Positions 55,134-64,000 are shown, numbered from the stretch's first letter. The stretch is 64,000 bases of DNA from Magnetococcus marinus MC-1 (GCF_000014865.1 NC_008576.1:4059001-4123000); one strand, 5' to 3'. Made by a program: numbers and translations. The notes: a model not told the origin generated them from the letters alone.

Positions 55134-56447
55134 ATGACGGTTCACGCCCCCCAGGATTGCCCTGCTCAAGAGCCTATCCGTAGATTAAAATGCTACCTCG
55201 TCTCTTTTTGGGTCGATTTTTGTAACGATACGCCACTGTTTTTAGGCCAAGACAGTGCGTGCTGCAATGATAAACGAGGTTGGAAAAAACGATGTTCGAC
55301 GCTTCGACAAGCGCTTGAAGCGTATGCACGTGGCGATGGGCCATTACCAGAAGGAATCCATAACCCTGGGGAAAAATTGCTTTGGTTAGCTGCCCTTGAT
55401 TCTGTGATTCCCAACTTAAGCAACCAGCAAAGTGGGCACCGTAGCCCGCCCATGCGCTTTATTATAAATGGACAGTCGTGGAATCTGGTACGGCGTCATC
55501 GCCCCCTAGGACCTATCCACTTTCAGAAACAGGGGGGACATTTACGCAACTATGTGCGCCACCATCATATTTTTCCTGAAGTAGAGCGCGGCATTAAGCT
55601 CACAATTAGGCCCTTGCATTCAACAGGTTTACGACTCCGCCTTGAGACGATCGCACAGGCACAAGAGGGCGTATTACGCTGCTATCTGGGGAGTTTTCCG
55701 GATGGAACCGCCCCTGATTGGGGGGACAAGCCGGGGGGAAATTGTCGATGCCAGGAGTTGATAGACCCAGACCTCCGAGAGAGAAGCCTCTTGGCCGCGC
55801 TGGAGGCGGCAAAAGAACTTAAAGCTAATCTGGTTATTTTCCCCGAACTCACCCTCACCCCACAGTTGCGTGAATGTGTTCAAACGTGGCTTTATGATAA
55901 TCAAGATCATGGTTTTGCCATGCTTATACCTGGCAGTTTTCATGAAATGGTTGAACCTTCCCAAGATCCCATCAACCGCGCTGTGCTGCTCTCTGGCTTA
56001 GGCGAAACCCTTTTACAGCATAACAAAATCATTCCTTTTAGCACCGCTGGCATGCATGAAAACATTACATCGGGCGATACCCTTACCTTGTTAGACAGCC
56101 CCATTGGCCTAATCGCCCTCGCCATCTGTCGGGATTTTCTGGAATCCGATGACAACACCAAGCTACCCTGGCAGAGTGTCGCCCCCCATTGGGCACTGAT
56201 CCCTTCCATGAGCGAGATACAGGGGGTGAGGGCACATCTACGCCAAGCCAAAATCCTTGCCATGGCTTGTGGCACACGTGCCCTGGTACCCAACCAATCT
56301 TTAGATGGTAATTTTCCTGCCGGCCAACCAATTTATAGCGAGACATCTCCCAGTAAACATGGCTTTGCCGTGTGGCCAGAGGTTAACGGCACCCCTGTAG
56401 TTACGCATGTAACACCCTGGGAACGTTTATTCTTAATCCCACTCTAG
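55134..56447 (+). CDS. Carbon-nitrogen hydrolase (nitrilase superfamily) with unrecognised N-terminal domain
   Basis: 437 residues. The C-terminal half carries the Glu-Lys-Cys triad: NLVIFPELTLTPQ (E about 238), LQHNKIIPF (K about 298) and IALAICRDFLES (C about 332). Nitrilase-superfamily enzymes hydrolyse or condense amides and nitriles. The first ~170 residues, with several Cys and His, match no family I know. GGAG lies five bases before the ATG. It opens a three-gene unit on the plus strand with the winged-helix and P-loop/TPR genes. Substrate unknown; in this setting it could be an effector. Confidence 0.82.
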   Translation: MTVHAPQDCPAQEPIRRLKCYLVSFWVDFCNDTPLFLGQDSACCNDKRGWKKRCSTLRQALEAYARGDGPLPEGIHNPGEKLLWLAALDSVIPNLSNQQSGHRSPPMRFIINGQSWNLVRRHRPLGPIHFQKQGGHLRNYVRHHHIFPEVERGIKLTIRPLHSTGLRLRLETIAQAQEGVLRCYLGSFPDGTAPDWGDKPGGNCRCQELIDPDLRERSLLAALEAAKELKANLVIFPELTLTPQLRECVQTWLYDNQDHGFAMLIPGSFHEMVEPSQDPINRAVLLSGLGETLLQHNKIIPFSTAGMHENITSGDTLTLLDSPIGLIALAICRDFLESDDNTKLPWQSVAPHWALIPSMSEIQGVRAHLRQAKILAMACGTRALVPNQSLDGNFPAGQPIYSETSPSKHGFAVWPEVNGTPVVTHVTPWERLFLIPL

Positions 56448-56534
56448 CAAATGGCCGATAGATAGCTGTAAAGTGTAGTAAACCATGGTAAACTGTTCCC
56501 TTGGAGCCACCCAAACCCTTTACTTTGAGTTGCC

Positions 56535-57221
56535 ATGAACTTTGATTTTAATCACGTTGACCCTGCTTGGGTCGCGGAAGTCCCCGAACTTTCAGAGATT
56601 CTGCAATCCATAGAGGCTACCGATCCGCTGGCATTAAGTGGACCGCTTGCCGAAACCCTGGATTATGTTTATCGGGTGCGTTTTGCCCGGCTGCTCATGG
56701 GCCACCCGGCCACTGAGGATATGGAAGCACTGGCTCTGCATATGGAGAGTGTTGCCGTTGTGCCCCGTCGTGCCAAGCAGCTCTCCGCTACCCATAAAGA
56801 TCGCTGGCAGATGTTGCGGGATGTGCTGGAGGATCGTATGGCCGTTCGGGCGCTAAGCATCCCCAAAGCGGTCAAGACCCGCCCCCACGTGCTACCCATT
56901 TTGCGGCTCATTCGTGACACTGGGGGCATGACCCAACAAGCCTTACAAGAGCAGCTTGCGCTACAACCGGCCAACCTCTCCCGCATTCTTACGATGTTGG
57001 AGGGGTGGGAACTGGTGGTGCGCAATCGCGTGGGCAAGCAGAACTGGCTAAGCCTAGGACCACGGGCTGGTGAGATGCTTCAACCGGCTCAAGCACCAGC
57101 AACGCAAGCAACCACCTCTTCCACCCCCGTGACAAACAATATTTTGCCCTTTAACCGTGACCCCAAGGCCACAAAGAACGAACCTTGGCGCCCAAAAGGA
57201 TGGGAGCTGGCTTCGGCATGA
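56535..57221 (+). CDS. Winged-helix (MarR-like) protein
   Basis: 228 residues. The N-terminal ~110 residues are helical and unrecognised. A winged-helix unit at about 118-185 reads VLPILRLIRDTGGMTQQALQ, LALQPANLSRILTMLEGWEL, VVRNRVGKQNWLSLG, resembling MarR/ROK-type DNA-binding domains. The tail is Pro/Thr/Ser-rich. The stop overlaps the start of the ATPase gene (ATGA), so the two are coupled. It could be the regulator of the unit or an adaptor of the ATPase. Confidence 0.75.
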   Translation: MNFDFNHVDPAWVAEVPELSEILQSIEATDPLALSGPLAETLDYVYRVRFARLLMGHPATEDMEALALHMESVAVVPRRAKQLSATHKDRWQMLRDVLEDRMAVRALSIPKAVKTRPHVLPILRLIRDTGGMTQQALQEQLALQPANLSRILTMLEGWELVVRNRVGKQNWLSLGPRAGEMLQPAQAPATQATTSSTPVTNNILPFNRDPKATKNEPWRPKGWELASA

Positions 57222-60200
57222 AAATTATAACGTTTTACTCTTTTAAGGGGGGTGTGGGCCGCACTGCACTGCTGATGCATTTGGCGATACAGTGGGCGGA
57301 CCGGGGGGCTATTGTGGCGGTGGTGGATATGGATCTTCAGGCTCCTGGTCTGAGCTTTCATCCATGGCTGCAAGCCCACAGCGACCCTAAACTGCAAGAG
57401 CGTGGAATGAGTGATCTACTCTCCATCTACTACAGTGAGCAAGCACTTGAGCAGGAGCCCCCTCTCTTTGGTTTTTACCCCCCCAGCAAGCTTTTGCGAG
57501 AGGTCCGCGACCCCAGCGGTAAATGGGGCAGTGGTGGCCGGCTCTATGCCCTGCCCGCAGGGGGTCTAAGCCTACCCCAAGCGGACCACTATGAGCCCAC
57601 GGCTGATCATCATTTTCCAGCAGACACTGACCGTGCAGAGCGCACAACGCCCCCCCCCGCCCAACGCACGCTACACGCCTTTGCGGACCGTTTTCGAAAA
57701 GATTTGGAGCAATTTAAAACCCCAGACAGCAAACGCCCCATTGACCTGCTCCTCATCGACAGCCGTACCGGTTATCTGGAGATGGAAGATCTGGCTGTGG
57801 GGTATCTGGCCGATCAAGTTGTGCTCATCTCTGGCCTAAATGGTCAAAACCTGCGTGGCCTAGCGCTTACCCTAAAGGCTTTAAGACCCCAACGCATTCC
57901 TGCGGGGCAATTTGCCAACCAGGCCCTTTGTGTCTTCTCCCCGGTACCAGCCCACTTGCATGACGACCCCGCAGCCCTGGCGGCGTTACAAACCGGTTAT
58001 GATCTGCTGGAAGAGGCGTGCATCCAAGAGGAGGGGCTGCAAGAGGAGCTACCCCCTAAAGTATTCACCCTACCCTACACACCCCATTTGGCCATATCGG
58101 ACATCCCTCTGCCCCGTGGCAGTTCGCCTGCCGGAGCACACCCTTACTGGCAGAGTGTGGTGGAGATCGCCAATGCGTTACTGCCCCAGCAGCAGCCTGA
58201 GCAGTTAATGGCGGAACAACGCCAGGAGACAATCCGTACACTGGGCTTACATGCGCACACCCCACGCGAGCCACGGAGCCAAGAGGGGCCTTATATGGGG
58301 CCGCCACTAAAACCCAGCTCTTCCAACAACCGACCCTTGGCCAACCTTTTCCGACTGCCTAAGTGGGACTGGCCCTTTAAAAATTCTCCTGACCTTAAAC
58401 GTACATGGCTCAGCAAGGTGCCCTCAAGTAAGGGGCACACAAAGCAGTTTGAACCTCTGCTCAATGGACTTTGCATCTCTCTCTCTTTGAAAATCGAAGA
58501 GAAGAAGAAAATCTTTGATAATTTAGACAATCTAAGCCTGTACCAACAAACAGAACTTGTGAAAATATTCCAAGAAGAGCAGTACAAACTTTCATCTCTT
58601 GACGTAAAGCATGAAGAGCAACTCTTCACCCAATTATTTGAACATCAAAGAGCATGGGCTGGCCTTATGCTAGAGAGCCCAACGGCGGGGGATAGGGCGC
58701 TTTTAGAGTGGCCTTTAGAGGGCACCGATGCCTTTATTGCTTGGCGGGAGACACCCTACTACTGGCGGGCTATTCTGGAAAATGTCATCCATGGAAGCGA
58801 TCTACTTAAAGAGGCGCGGCACGCTACCCTACAGGCTGGCATAAAAAGGGCAGGCCAATATATACACAAGCAATGGAAACCCCATTCTTTGCAGGGGGTT
58901 TTATCGCTGATTGAATTAATTCACCAGCATGCCCCTGACTTGACCACCCCCCTGTTAGAACGCGTAAAAACGCTGGCCGACTTGGACCATACAGGCACGG
59001 CTTGGCGGAGTGTTGCCCAGTTCTACCAGCATGTTATTCGATGTGATGGCTCCGCCAGCTCAGCTTATGAACAAGCGCTGGCAAAAAATCCGCAGGATGC
59101 GTGGACAGCGGCTGATTTTGCACAGTTTTTAGCCCAATCAGGCAAAGACCTAGAACGGGCCGAAGCGCTTTACCAGCAAGCCATCGAGGTCGACCCGAAT
59201 GACGCCGGCATCCTCAACAACTTTGCCCTCTTCATGACCGATAAAAAGGGTGATCATGCGCAGGCTGAAATTCTCTACAACAGAGCCATCGAGGCCGATC
59301 CAAATGACGCCATCGCCCTAGGCAATTTTGCTCACTTCATGACCAAGATTAAGAGCGATCATGCGCAGGCTGAAATTCTCTTCAACAGAGCCATCAAGGC
59401 CAATCCGAATCACGCCAAAGCCCTAGGCAATTTTGCTACCGTCATGACCAAGATTAAGAGCGATCATGCGCAGACTGAAATTCTCTTCAACAGAGCCATC
59501 GAGGCCGACCCGAATGACGCCAAAGCCCTAGGCAATTTTGCTACCTTCATGACCAATATAAAGGGGGATCATGCGCAGGCTGAAATTCTCTTCAACAGAG
59601 CCATCGAGGCCGATCCGAATAATGCCAACAACCTAGGCAATTTTGCTCACTTCATGACCAATATAAAGGGGGATCATGCGCAGGCTGAAAGACTCTACAA
59701 CAGAGCCATCGAGGCCGATCCGAATCACGCCAACAACCTAGGCAATTTTGCCCTCTTCATGACCAATATAAAGGGGGATCATGCGCAGGCTGAAATTCTC
59801 TTCAACAGAGCCATCGAGGCCGATCCGAATCACGCCAACAACCTAGGCAATTTTGCTCACTTCATGACCGATAAAAAGGGGGATCATGCGCGGGCTGAAA
59901 TTCTCTATACCAGAGCCATCGAGGCCGATCCGAATAACGCCAAAATCCTCAACAACTTTGCTAACTTCATGACCTATATAAAGGGGGATCATACGCAGGC
60001 TGAAATTCTCTACAACAGAGCCATCGAGGCCGCTCCAAATAACGCCAACGCCCTAGGCAATTTTGCCCTCTTCATGACCAATATAAAGGGGGATCATGCG
60101 CAGGCTGAAATTCTCTTCAACAGAGCCATCGAGGCCGATCCGAATCACGCCAACAACCTAGGCAATTTTGCTTGGTTTTTGCTCGGTCGCGGACGCCTTG

Positions 60201-60514
60201 AAGAGGGACGCCTCCAATTAGAAAAATCGCTCTCGCTCCAACAAGAAGAGGCGGATCCTACCCTGCAAGCTGAGACCCGCTTTTATCAATACGCTCTTGG
60301 CCCGGCCCACCAGCGCAGCGAAGCCCTGGCTGTACTGCGGCGGGTACTCATGGAGAAACAAGGGCGCTCTCCAGGGTGGGATTTTGCTGGCATCCTTGAA
60401 CAAGCTGAGCAAAGGGGCCACCCCCATTACCCGTGGTTAATCCGCTTGGCCCAGGTAATCTCTGCCGGTGCACCCGTAGAAACCCTAGAGCCATGGCCCG
60501 ACACCACGACTTGA
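57218..60514 (+). CDS. KGGVGRT P-loop ATPase fused to TPR array
   Basis: 1098 residues. N-terminal MinD/ParA-like domain: IITFYSFKGGVGRTALLMHL (deviant Walker A), AVVDMDLQAPGLS, DLLLIDSRTGYLEMEDLAV, then VVLISGLNGQNLRGLALTL. A helical linker covers about 380-640. TPR units follow from about 640, including nine near-identical 35-residue copies (FMTNIKGDHAQAEILFNRAI type), and a final degenerate TPR. KGGVGR-type ATPases with TPR, often in conflict or signalling operons, are known; the target of this one is not. The start overlaps the previous stop, showing translational coupling. Confidence 0.88.
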   Translation: MKIITFYSFKGGVGRTALLMHLAIQWADRGAIVAVVDMDLQAPGLSFHPWLQAHSDPKLQERGMSDLLSIYYSEQALEQEPPLFGFYPPSKLLREVRDPSGKWGSGGRLYALPAGGLSLPQADHYEPTADHHFPADTDRAERTTPPPAQRTLHAFADRFRKDLEQFKTPDSKRPIDLLLIDSRTGYLEMEDLAVGYLADQVVLISGLNGQNLRGLALTLKALRPQRIPAGQFANQALCVFSPVPAHLHDDPAALAALQTGYDLLEEACIQEEGLQEELPPKVFTLPYTPHLAISDIPLPRGSSPAGAHPYWQSVVEIANALLPQQQPEQLMAEQRQETIRTLGLHAHTPREPRSQEGPYMGPPLKPSSSNNRPLANLFRLPKWDWPFKNSPDLKRTWLSKVPSSKGHTKQFEPLLNGLCISLSLKIEEKKKIFDNLDNLSLYQQTELVKIFQEEQYKLSSLDVKHEEQLFTQLFEHQRAWAGLMLESPTAGDRALLEWPLEGTDAFIAWRETPYYWRAILENVIHGSDLLKEARHATLQAGIKRAGQYIHKQWKPHSLQGVLSLIELIHQHAPDLTTPLLERVKTLADLDHTGTAWRSVAQFYQHVIRCDGSASSAYEQALAKNPQDAWTAADFAQFLAQSGKDLERAEALYQQAIEVDPNDAGILNNFALFMTDKKGDHAQAEILYNRAIEADPNDAIALGNFAHFMTKIKSDHAQAEILFNRAIKANPNHAKALGNFATVMTKIKSDHAQTEILFNRAIEADPNDAKALGNFATFMTNIKGDHAQAEILFNRAIEADPNNANNLGNFAHFMTNIKGDHAQAERLYNRAIEADPNHANNLGNFALFMTNIKGDHAQAEILFNRAIEADPNHANNLGNFAHFMTDKKGDHARAEILYTRAIEADPNNAKILNNFANFMTYIKGDHTQAEILYNRAIEAAPNNANALGNFALFMTNIKGDHAQAEILFNRAIEADPNHANNLGNFAWFLLGRGRLEEGRLQLEKSLSLQQEEADPTLQAETRFYQYALGPAHQRSEALAVLRRVLMEKQGRSPGWDFAGILEQAEQRGHPHYPWLIRLAQVISAGAPVETLEPWPDTTT
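59219..60163 (+). repeat. Nine tandem 105-bp TPR-coding repeats
   Basis: Nine units of exactly 105 bp, each coding a 35-residue TPR. Units are almost identical in DNA, including silent sites (for example GGCAATTTTGC and GATCATGCGCAGGCTGAAA recur unchanged). The period is 35 rather than the usual 34 residues. Recent amplification or gene conversion is implied. Confidence 0.95.
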
Positions 60515-60541
60515 GCAAAGGGCCCTCCACGCTGCAAAACG

Positions 60542-60565
60542 GGGCAGCCCTCTATGGGGCTGCCC
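60542..60565. terminator. Hairpin between convergent genes
   Basis: GGGCAGCCC / GGGCTGCCC with loop TCTATG, 27 bases past the ATPase stop and 12 bases before the stop of the convergent SHOCT gene. No strong T run. Confidence 0.55.
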
Positions 60566-60577
60566 AGCGGACCGCTC

Positions 60578-61441
60578 CTACAGACGGGCCAGCAGTTCGG
60601 TTTTTTTGGCGTTGAACTCTTGCTCGCTAATCCAGCCCTTTTCCTTGAGACCGGCCAACTTTTCAATGGTGGCAAAGATCGCCTCCCCCGTTGTGCCAAC
60701 CCCAGAAATAGCCCCATGCAGTACCGGCTGCTGAGCCATAGGCTCCTGCATAAAAGCTTGCTGCGGTGGCTGGGGCGGGCTCTCCATGGCAGGCCGTTGC
60801 TCAGGCTGGGGCGCGGCCTCGATCGGCGCAGCCGCTACCAAGGGCTCAGGCGGGGCCAAGGGGTTATCCAAGGCCACACGGGGCAGTTGGTTTAACGCAA
60901 CCACGCCAAACTGGCTGGTGAGGGTAATTGAACCATCCACCGACTGCTGCTGGCTAAACCCCCCTATCTGGTGGTTAAGGGTGTCATAAACCACCACCCC
61001 ACCAGCATCCACCGCCAAACGGTTGATCTGCGGAAAATAGGCGTAACGCATGTTGTTTTGACTGCCCGACGAGGCCGGTTGACCCAAGGCTGACGGCCAC
61101 CACTGGGCTTGGTTGCCACCCGGCATAAACAGACTCACCCCCGCCCCCGGTGCCGCCTTGGGGGGGGGCGCGAAGGGTTGGCTCAAATAGAGCGAGGCCA
61201 GCTCCCCACACAGGTTATCCACTGTCATTTTAAGGCCATGGTTAAACATATCCCCCACCATGGTCATGCCACCCTGCATCCACTGCCCACCACCGCCCAG
61301 CTCGGCGATATTAAATTGGGCCATGCTCCCACCACCAGCCGCCACAGCCTCCAACATCTGCGACACCGCAGCGGTTGAGAGTCCATAACGGGCGGCAATG
61401 GCATCCACCATCTGTTGTCCTTGGGGCGTTAAACGGCTCAT
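60578..61441 (-). CDS. SHOCT-domain protein
   Basis: 287 residues. The C-terminus (KLAGLKEKGWISEQEFNAKK, then TELLARL) is a SHOCT domain, a short helical module often found at protein ends. The N-terminal part LTPQGQQMVDAIAARYGLST is predicted helical; the middle is Pro/Gln/Ala-rich. No signal peptide. The family role is vague (oligomerisation or membrane association). The start at 61441 has AGGA eight bases upstream; an ATG at 61450 sits on that site. Confidence 0.75.
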   Translation of the reverse strand: MSRLTPQGQQMVDAIAARYGLSTAAVSQMLEAVAAGGGSMAQFNIAELGGGGQWMQGGMTMVGDMFNHGLKMTVDNLCGELASLYLSQPFAPPPKAAPGAGVSLFMPGGNQAQWWPSALGQPASSGSQNNMRYAYFPQINRLAVDAGGVVVYDTLNHQIGGFSQQQSVDGSITLTSQFGVVALNQLPRVALDNPLAPPEPLVAAAPIEAAPQPEQRPAMESPPQPPQQAFMQEPMAQQPVLHGAISGVGTTGEAIFATIEKLAGLKEKGWISEQEFNAKKTELLARL

Positions 61442-61588
61442 TGATCTCATCCTATTCGGTTACGTGGTCCATGCTTTGATGGCCCAACGCCACACTGCGT
61501 AGGGTCTGACCAGTGGCTCTATCATGGCACGGATGGGCTAAGATAGCTTGTGCAATCCACCCCACCGGCGCCGAATAGCCCCCCTCGA

Positions 61589-62365
61589 CTAAACAATAAT
61601 TCGCCGCCGCACCAACTTAACCGCCAACACAAAGCCCACCACCAGGTAAAGGCTGATCACCCCCAAATGCAGCAGCACATCGCTCACCACCCCACCGGTC
61701 GCCAAGGGCCGCATGAGCGCAACCACATGGGTAAGCGGGAGCATTTGTATCCCCTGTTGCAGCAGCACAGGCAGGCTATCCACCGGATAAAAAACCCCAC
61801 AAAACAAAAACATGGGCACCGTCACCAAGGTGGTGTAATAAAGAAAAAATTCATAGCTGGGCGACACCGCCGTCACCACCATGCCCAGAGAGGCAAAGGT
61901 AAGCCCGGACAGAAAGACAATGGGCAGCGTCAGAAAAAGATCTTGCACCGCAAAGGCCCCAAACAGGGTTGCCACCAGAAAGATCGCCAACCCTGCTATC
62001 AACGCCTTGCTGGCGGCCCACACCACCTCACCGGCCACCACATCGGCCACCGTCAACGGTGTGGTAAGCTGGGCATGATAGGTATTTTGGCGGGTCATGC
62101 GGGTAAAGGCACCATAGAGCACCTCAAAGGTGCTGCTGTTCATGGAGCTGCTGGCAAGAATGCCCGACGCCACAAACACCAAATAACTCATCCCCCCCAC
62201 TTCCCCCACAAAACGCCCCAGGCCATAACCCATACCCGCCAAATAGAGCAACGGCTCCCCCAGATTGCCCGCTAACGAGGCGGTATAGGTTTTGCGCCAC
62301 ACCATAAAATGACGACGCCAGGTTTGTATCCACCCGCTACTGGGTATGTAGTCCCTTACTCGCAT
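61589..62365 (-). CDS. ABC-2 type exporter permease (NodJ-like)
   Basis: 258 residues with six hydrophobic helices. It shows the ABC2_membrane pattern: EPLLYLAGMGYGLGRFVG, GILASSSMNSSTFEVLYGAF, TMRMTRQ-like TRMTRQNTYHAQLTTPL and PMFLFCGVFYPVDSLP. Forms the membrane part of an exporter with the ATPase gene upstream. The NodIJ group exports lipo-oligosaccharides, but the substrate here is unknown. The start at 62365 has AAGGGAAACC just upstream. Confidence 0.9.
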   Translation of the reverse strand: MRVRDYIPSSGWIQTWRRHFMVWRKTYTASLAGNLGEPLLYLAGMGYGLGRFVGEVGGMSYLVFVASGILASSSMNSSTFEVLYGAFTRMTRQNTYHAQLTTPLTVADVVAGEVVWAASKALIAGLAIFLVATLFGAFAVQDLFLTLPIVFLSGLTFASLGMVVTAVSPSYEFFLYYTTLVTVPMFLFCGVFYPVDSLPVLLQQGIQMLPLTHVVALMRPLATGGVVSDVLLHLGVISLYLVVGFVLAVKLVRRRIIV

Positions 62366-62442
62366 GGTTTCCCTTACCACCTAATCCCCATCACTCTGGC
62401 TTAATCGGGGCTAAAAAGTTAATCAAACAGGGGCTGCCGCCC

Positions 62443-63351
62443 TCAATCCCGCAGCTCCCGGCCCGTCAGTTTTAAAAACACATCCTCCAGATTGGCCGGG
62501 CGGGCCAGCAGGGTTAGATCATGGCGGTTGCCCAACTTTTCTAACACAGCCCGCGCTTCATGGGTGTAACAAAAGAGGGTATCCCCCACCTGCTCCAAAC
62601 GGGCAGGCAACTTGGGCAACTCCGCCAACAGCAAGGGGATGCTGGAACGCACCTCCACCACCTCGGGCTCCACATGGCGGTTAATCAGCTCCAGCGGGGT
62701 GCCCTGATCCAAAATGTGACCACTGTCTAAAATCAGCAGACGGTCGCACAGTTGCGCGGCCTCCTCCATATAGTGGGTGGTCAGCAGCAGGGTAATGCCC
62801 TGCTCCCGTAATTGACGCAAGCGCTGCCAGATTAGGTGCCGCGCCTGGGGATCCAACCCAGTGGTGGGCTCATCCAACACCATCAGCTCCGGTTCGGCGA
62901 CCAGCGCCCGCGCAATCACTAAGCGGCGTTTCATCCCCCCAGAGAGGGTGCGCACCGGGGCGTTGGCACGATCTTCTAACTTGGCAAAGGCCAAAAGCTG
63001 CTGAATACGCGGCTTGATCTGGCGATCGGACAACTGAAAATAACGACCATAAACCAGAATATTTTCCCAAACCAACAGGTCATCGTCCAGATTATCCTCT
63101 TGAGCCACCACCCCTAAACGGCGGCGTACCTGGGTGGCTTCGGGGGTCATGGGCTGGTCAAACACCAACAGCTCGCCGCCATCCACCGGGGAGAGCCCTG
63201 TCACCATGCGCATGGTGGTGCTTTTACCCGCACCGTTGGGGCCGAGAATGCCAAAACACTCGCCCCCATGAATCTCAAAGTTGATTCCGTGCACAACTGG
63301 CGTATTCTGATACTGTTTGGTTAGGTCCGTCGCTTGGACAACACAGGCCAT
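62443..63351 (-). CDS. ABC transporter ATP-binding protein (NodI-like)
   Basis: 302 residues. All nucleotide-binding motifs are present: Walker A GPNGAGKSTT, Q-loop GVVAQEDNLDDDL, signature LSGGMKRRL, Walker B LMVLDEPTTGLD and the switch His in LLTTHYMEEAA. The C-terminal ~80 residues resemble the NodI/DrrA extension. It powers the permease encoded 77 bases downstream. The start at 63351 has AGGAG five bases upstream; the ATG just before it is closer to that site. Confidence 0.95.
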   Translation of the reverse strand: MACVVQATDLTKQYQNTPVVHGINFEIHGGECFGILGPNGAGKSTTMRMVTGLSPVDGGELLVFDQPMTPEATQVRRRLGVVAQEDNLDDDLLVWENILVYGRYFQLSDRQIKPRIQQLLAFAKLEDRANAPVRTLSGGMKRRLVIARALVAEPELMVLDEPTTGLDPQARHLIWQRLRQLREQGITLLLTTHYMEEAAQLCDRLLILDSGHILDQGTPLELINRHVEPEVVEVRSSIPLLLAELPKLPARLEQVGDTLFCYTHEARAVLEKLGNRHDLTLLARPANLEDVFLKLTGRELRD

Positions 63352-63455
63352 CATGGCTCCTGGTGTGATCAAAAAGTGGGTGAAGGCCCATCTTTGCGCG
63401 TCCAACCGGCTACGGCAATGGGTAAAAACAGCTTTTCACCAAAGGAAACCCCATT

Positions 63456-64000
63456 ATGCAGCCTCTTCTTACCGCAGAACAGATGCGCCGCGTCGACCAG
63501 GACACCATTGAACGGTTCGGCCTGCCCGGCATGGTCTTGATGGAGAACGCAGGCCGCGCCTGTGTGGATCTGCTTTACGCTCGCCTGCCCGACTTGGCCC
63601 GGCGGCGGGTGCTGATTCTGTGTGGCGGTGGCAACAACGGCGGCGATGGTCTGGTGATCGCCCGCTGGCTGCGGGATGCAGGGGTGGATACGCGGGTGGT
63701 CCTGTTTACCCCGGCTGACCGTTTAACGGGGGATGCCGCCACCAACCAGCGTCTCTACACCCGTTTGGGCGGCGAGCTGCGCGAGGCCCTGCATGAAGAG
63801 GATCTGGCCAAGTTGCCTTCCTGGCTGGGCCATGCGGGGGTGGTGGTGGACGCCCTGCTGGGTACCGGCCTGGAAAGAGCGGTGGAGGGGCACTTTGCCC
63901 TGGCCATTGAGCAGCTCAATGCCAGCCGTAAACCGGTATTGGCGGTGGATCTACCCAGCGGCATTCATGCCGATACAGGGCAGATCTTGGGTTGTGCGGT
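63456..64000 (+). CDS. nnr: NAD(P)HX epimerase/dehydratase (YjeF/Nnr family), 3' end outside window
   Basis: The first 181 codons are visible: MQPLLTAEQMRRVDQDTIER, FGLPGMVLMENAGRA, VLILCGGGNNGGDGLVIARW, DALLGTGLER and VDLPSGIHADTG. This is the YjeF_N epimerase domain, which converts (R)- to (S)-NAD(P)HX so the damaged cofactor can be repaired. Bacterial proteins usually continue into the dehydratase domain, cut off here. AAAGGAAA precedes the ATG. Divergent from the ABC genes. Confidence 0.95.
   Translation, partial: MQPLLTAEQMRRVDQDTIERFGLPGMVLMENAGRACVDLLYARLPDLARRRVLILCGGGNNGGDGLVIARWLRDAGVDTRVVLFTPADRLTGDAATNQRLYTRLGGELREALHEEDLAKLPSWLGHAGVVVDALLGTGLERAVEGHFALAIEQLNASRKPVLAVDLPSGIHADTGQILGCA

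Overview
The window is a stretch of chromosome from a Gram-negative bacterium. It has lipoprotein signals, an outer-membrane secretin, lpoA/dolP/dksA and a cobalamin salvage pair. The gene content mixes alpha- and gammaproteobacterial flavours: a very large hybrid histidine kinase, SPINDLY-type TPR glycosyltransferase, MSHA/PilQ-type secretin and many TPR repeats. I would guess a magnetotactic coccus of the Magnetococcales (Magnetococcus-like); this is an impression from content, not a database match.

Layout. 1-6.6 kb: surface/export genes on the minus strand (a FecR / coiled-coil / cadherin-repeat protein running off the left edge, and a secretin lipoprotein with a Q-rich repeat tail). 6.9-10.5 kb: aat and polA. 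10.7-16.6 kb: a plus-strand run of MFS transporter, ATP-grasp-like protein, small protein, SbcC/YhaN-like ATPase with membrane segments, and PstS-like binding protein. 16.7-20.9 kb: three glycosyltransferases. 21.1-28.8 kb: a flavoprotein reductase, a 1691-residue kinase with six receiver domains, and a GH114-like hydrolase. 29.1-43.1 kb: mostly housekeeping genes (GT4, tRNA-Thr, nitroreductase-like protein, aminotransferase, GT2, cobS/cobT, methyltransferase, rubrerythrin, cysQ, PfkB kinase, PilZ protein, thiE), broken by a 0.65 kb non-coding patch at 37.85-38.49 kb rich in inverted repeats.

43.1-48.83 kb is an accessory insertion zone. A three-gene, AT-rich cassette (winged-helix regulator, ImmA/IrrE-type metallopeptidase, class III nucleotidyl-cyclase-like protein) lies between perfect 21-bp inverted copies of a repeat that recurs three more times next door. 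Those extra copies sit at the junctions of a broken IS200/RAYT-like transposase, a broken IS110 transposase and a broken periplasmic-binding-protein gene. Next comes a complete IS66-family element with 20-bp perfect terminal repeats and an 8-bp target duplication. It has inserted into one arm of a 28-bp-arm bidirectional terminator downstream of dksA.

48.9-55.0 kb: dksA, a glcD-type oxidase, dolP-like, yraN and rsmI on the minus strand, divergent from lpoA. This resembles the rsmI-lpoA-yraN-dolP neighbourhood of enterobacteria in a rearranged order. 55.1-60.5 kb: a three-gene unit (nitrilase-superfamily protein, winged-helix protein, KGGVGRT P-loop ATPase fused to a near-identical 35-residue TPR array). 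I regard it, with the cyclase cassette, as the best candidate for an undescribed, possibly defence-related, system. 60.6-64 kb: a SHOCT-domain protein, a NodIJ-type ABC exporter and the start of a YjeF/Nnr NAD(P)HX repair gene cut by the right edge.

Starts were moved inward where a Shine-Dalgarno sequence, signal peptide or family N-terminus favoured a downstream codon. All functional names come from reading motifs by eye.
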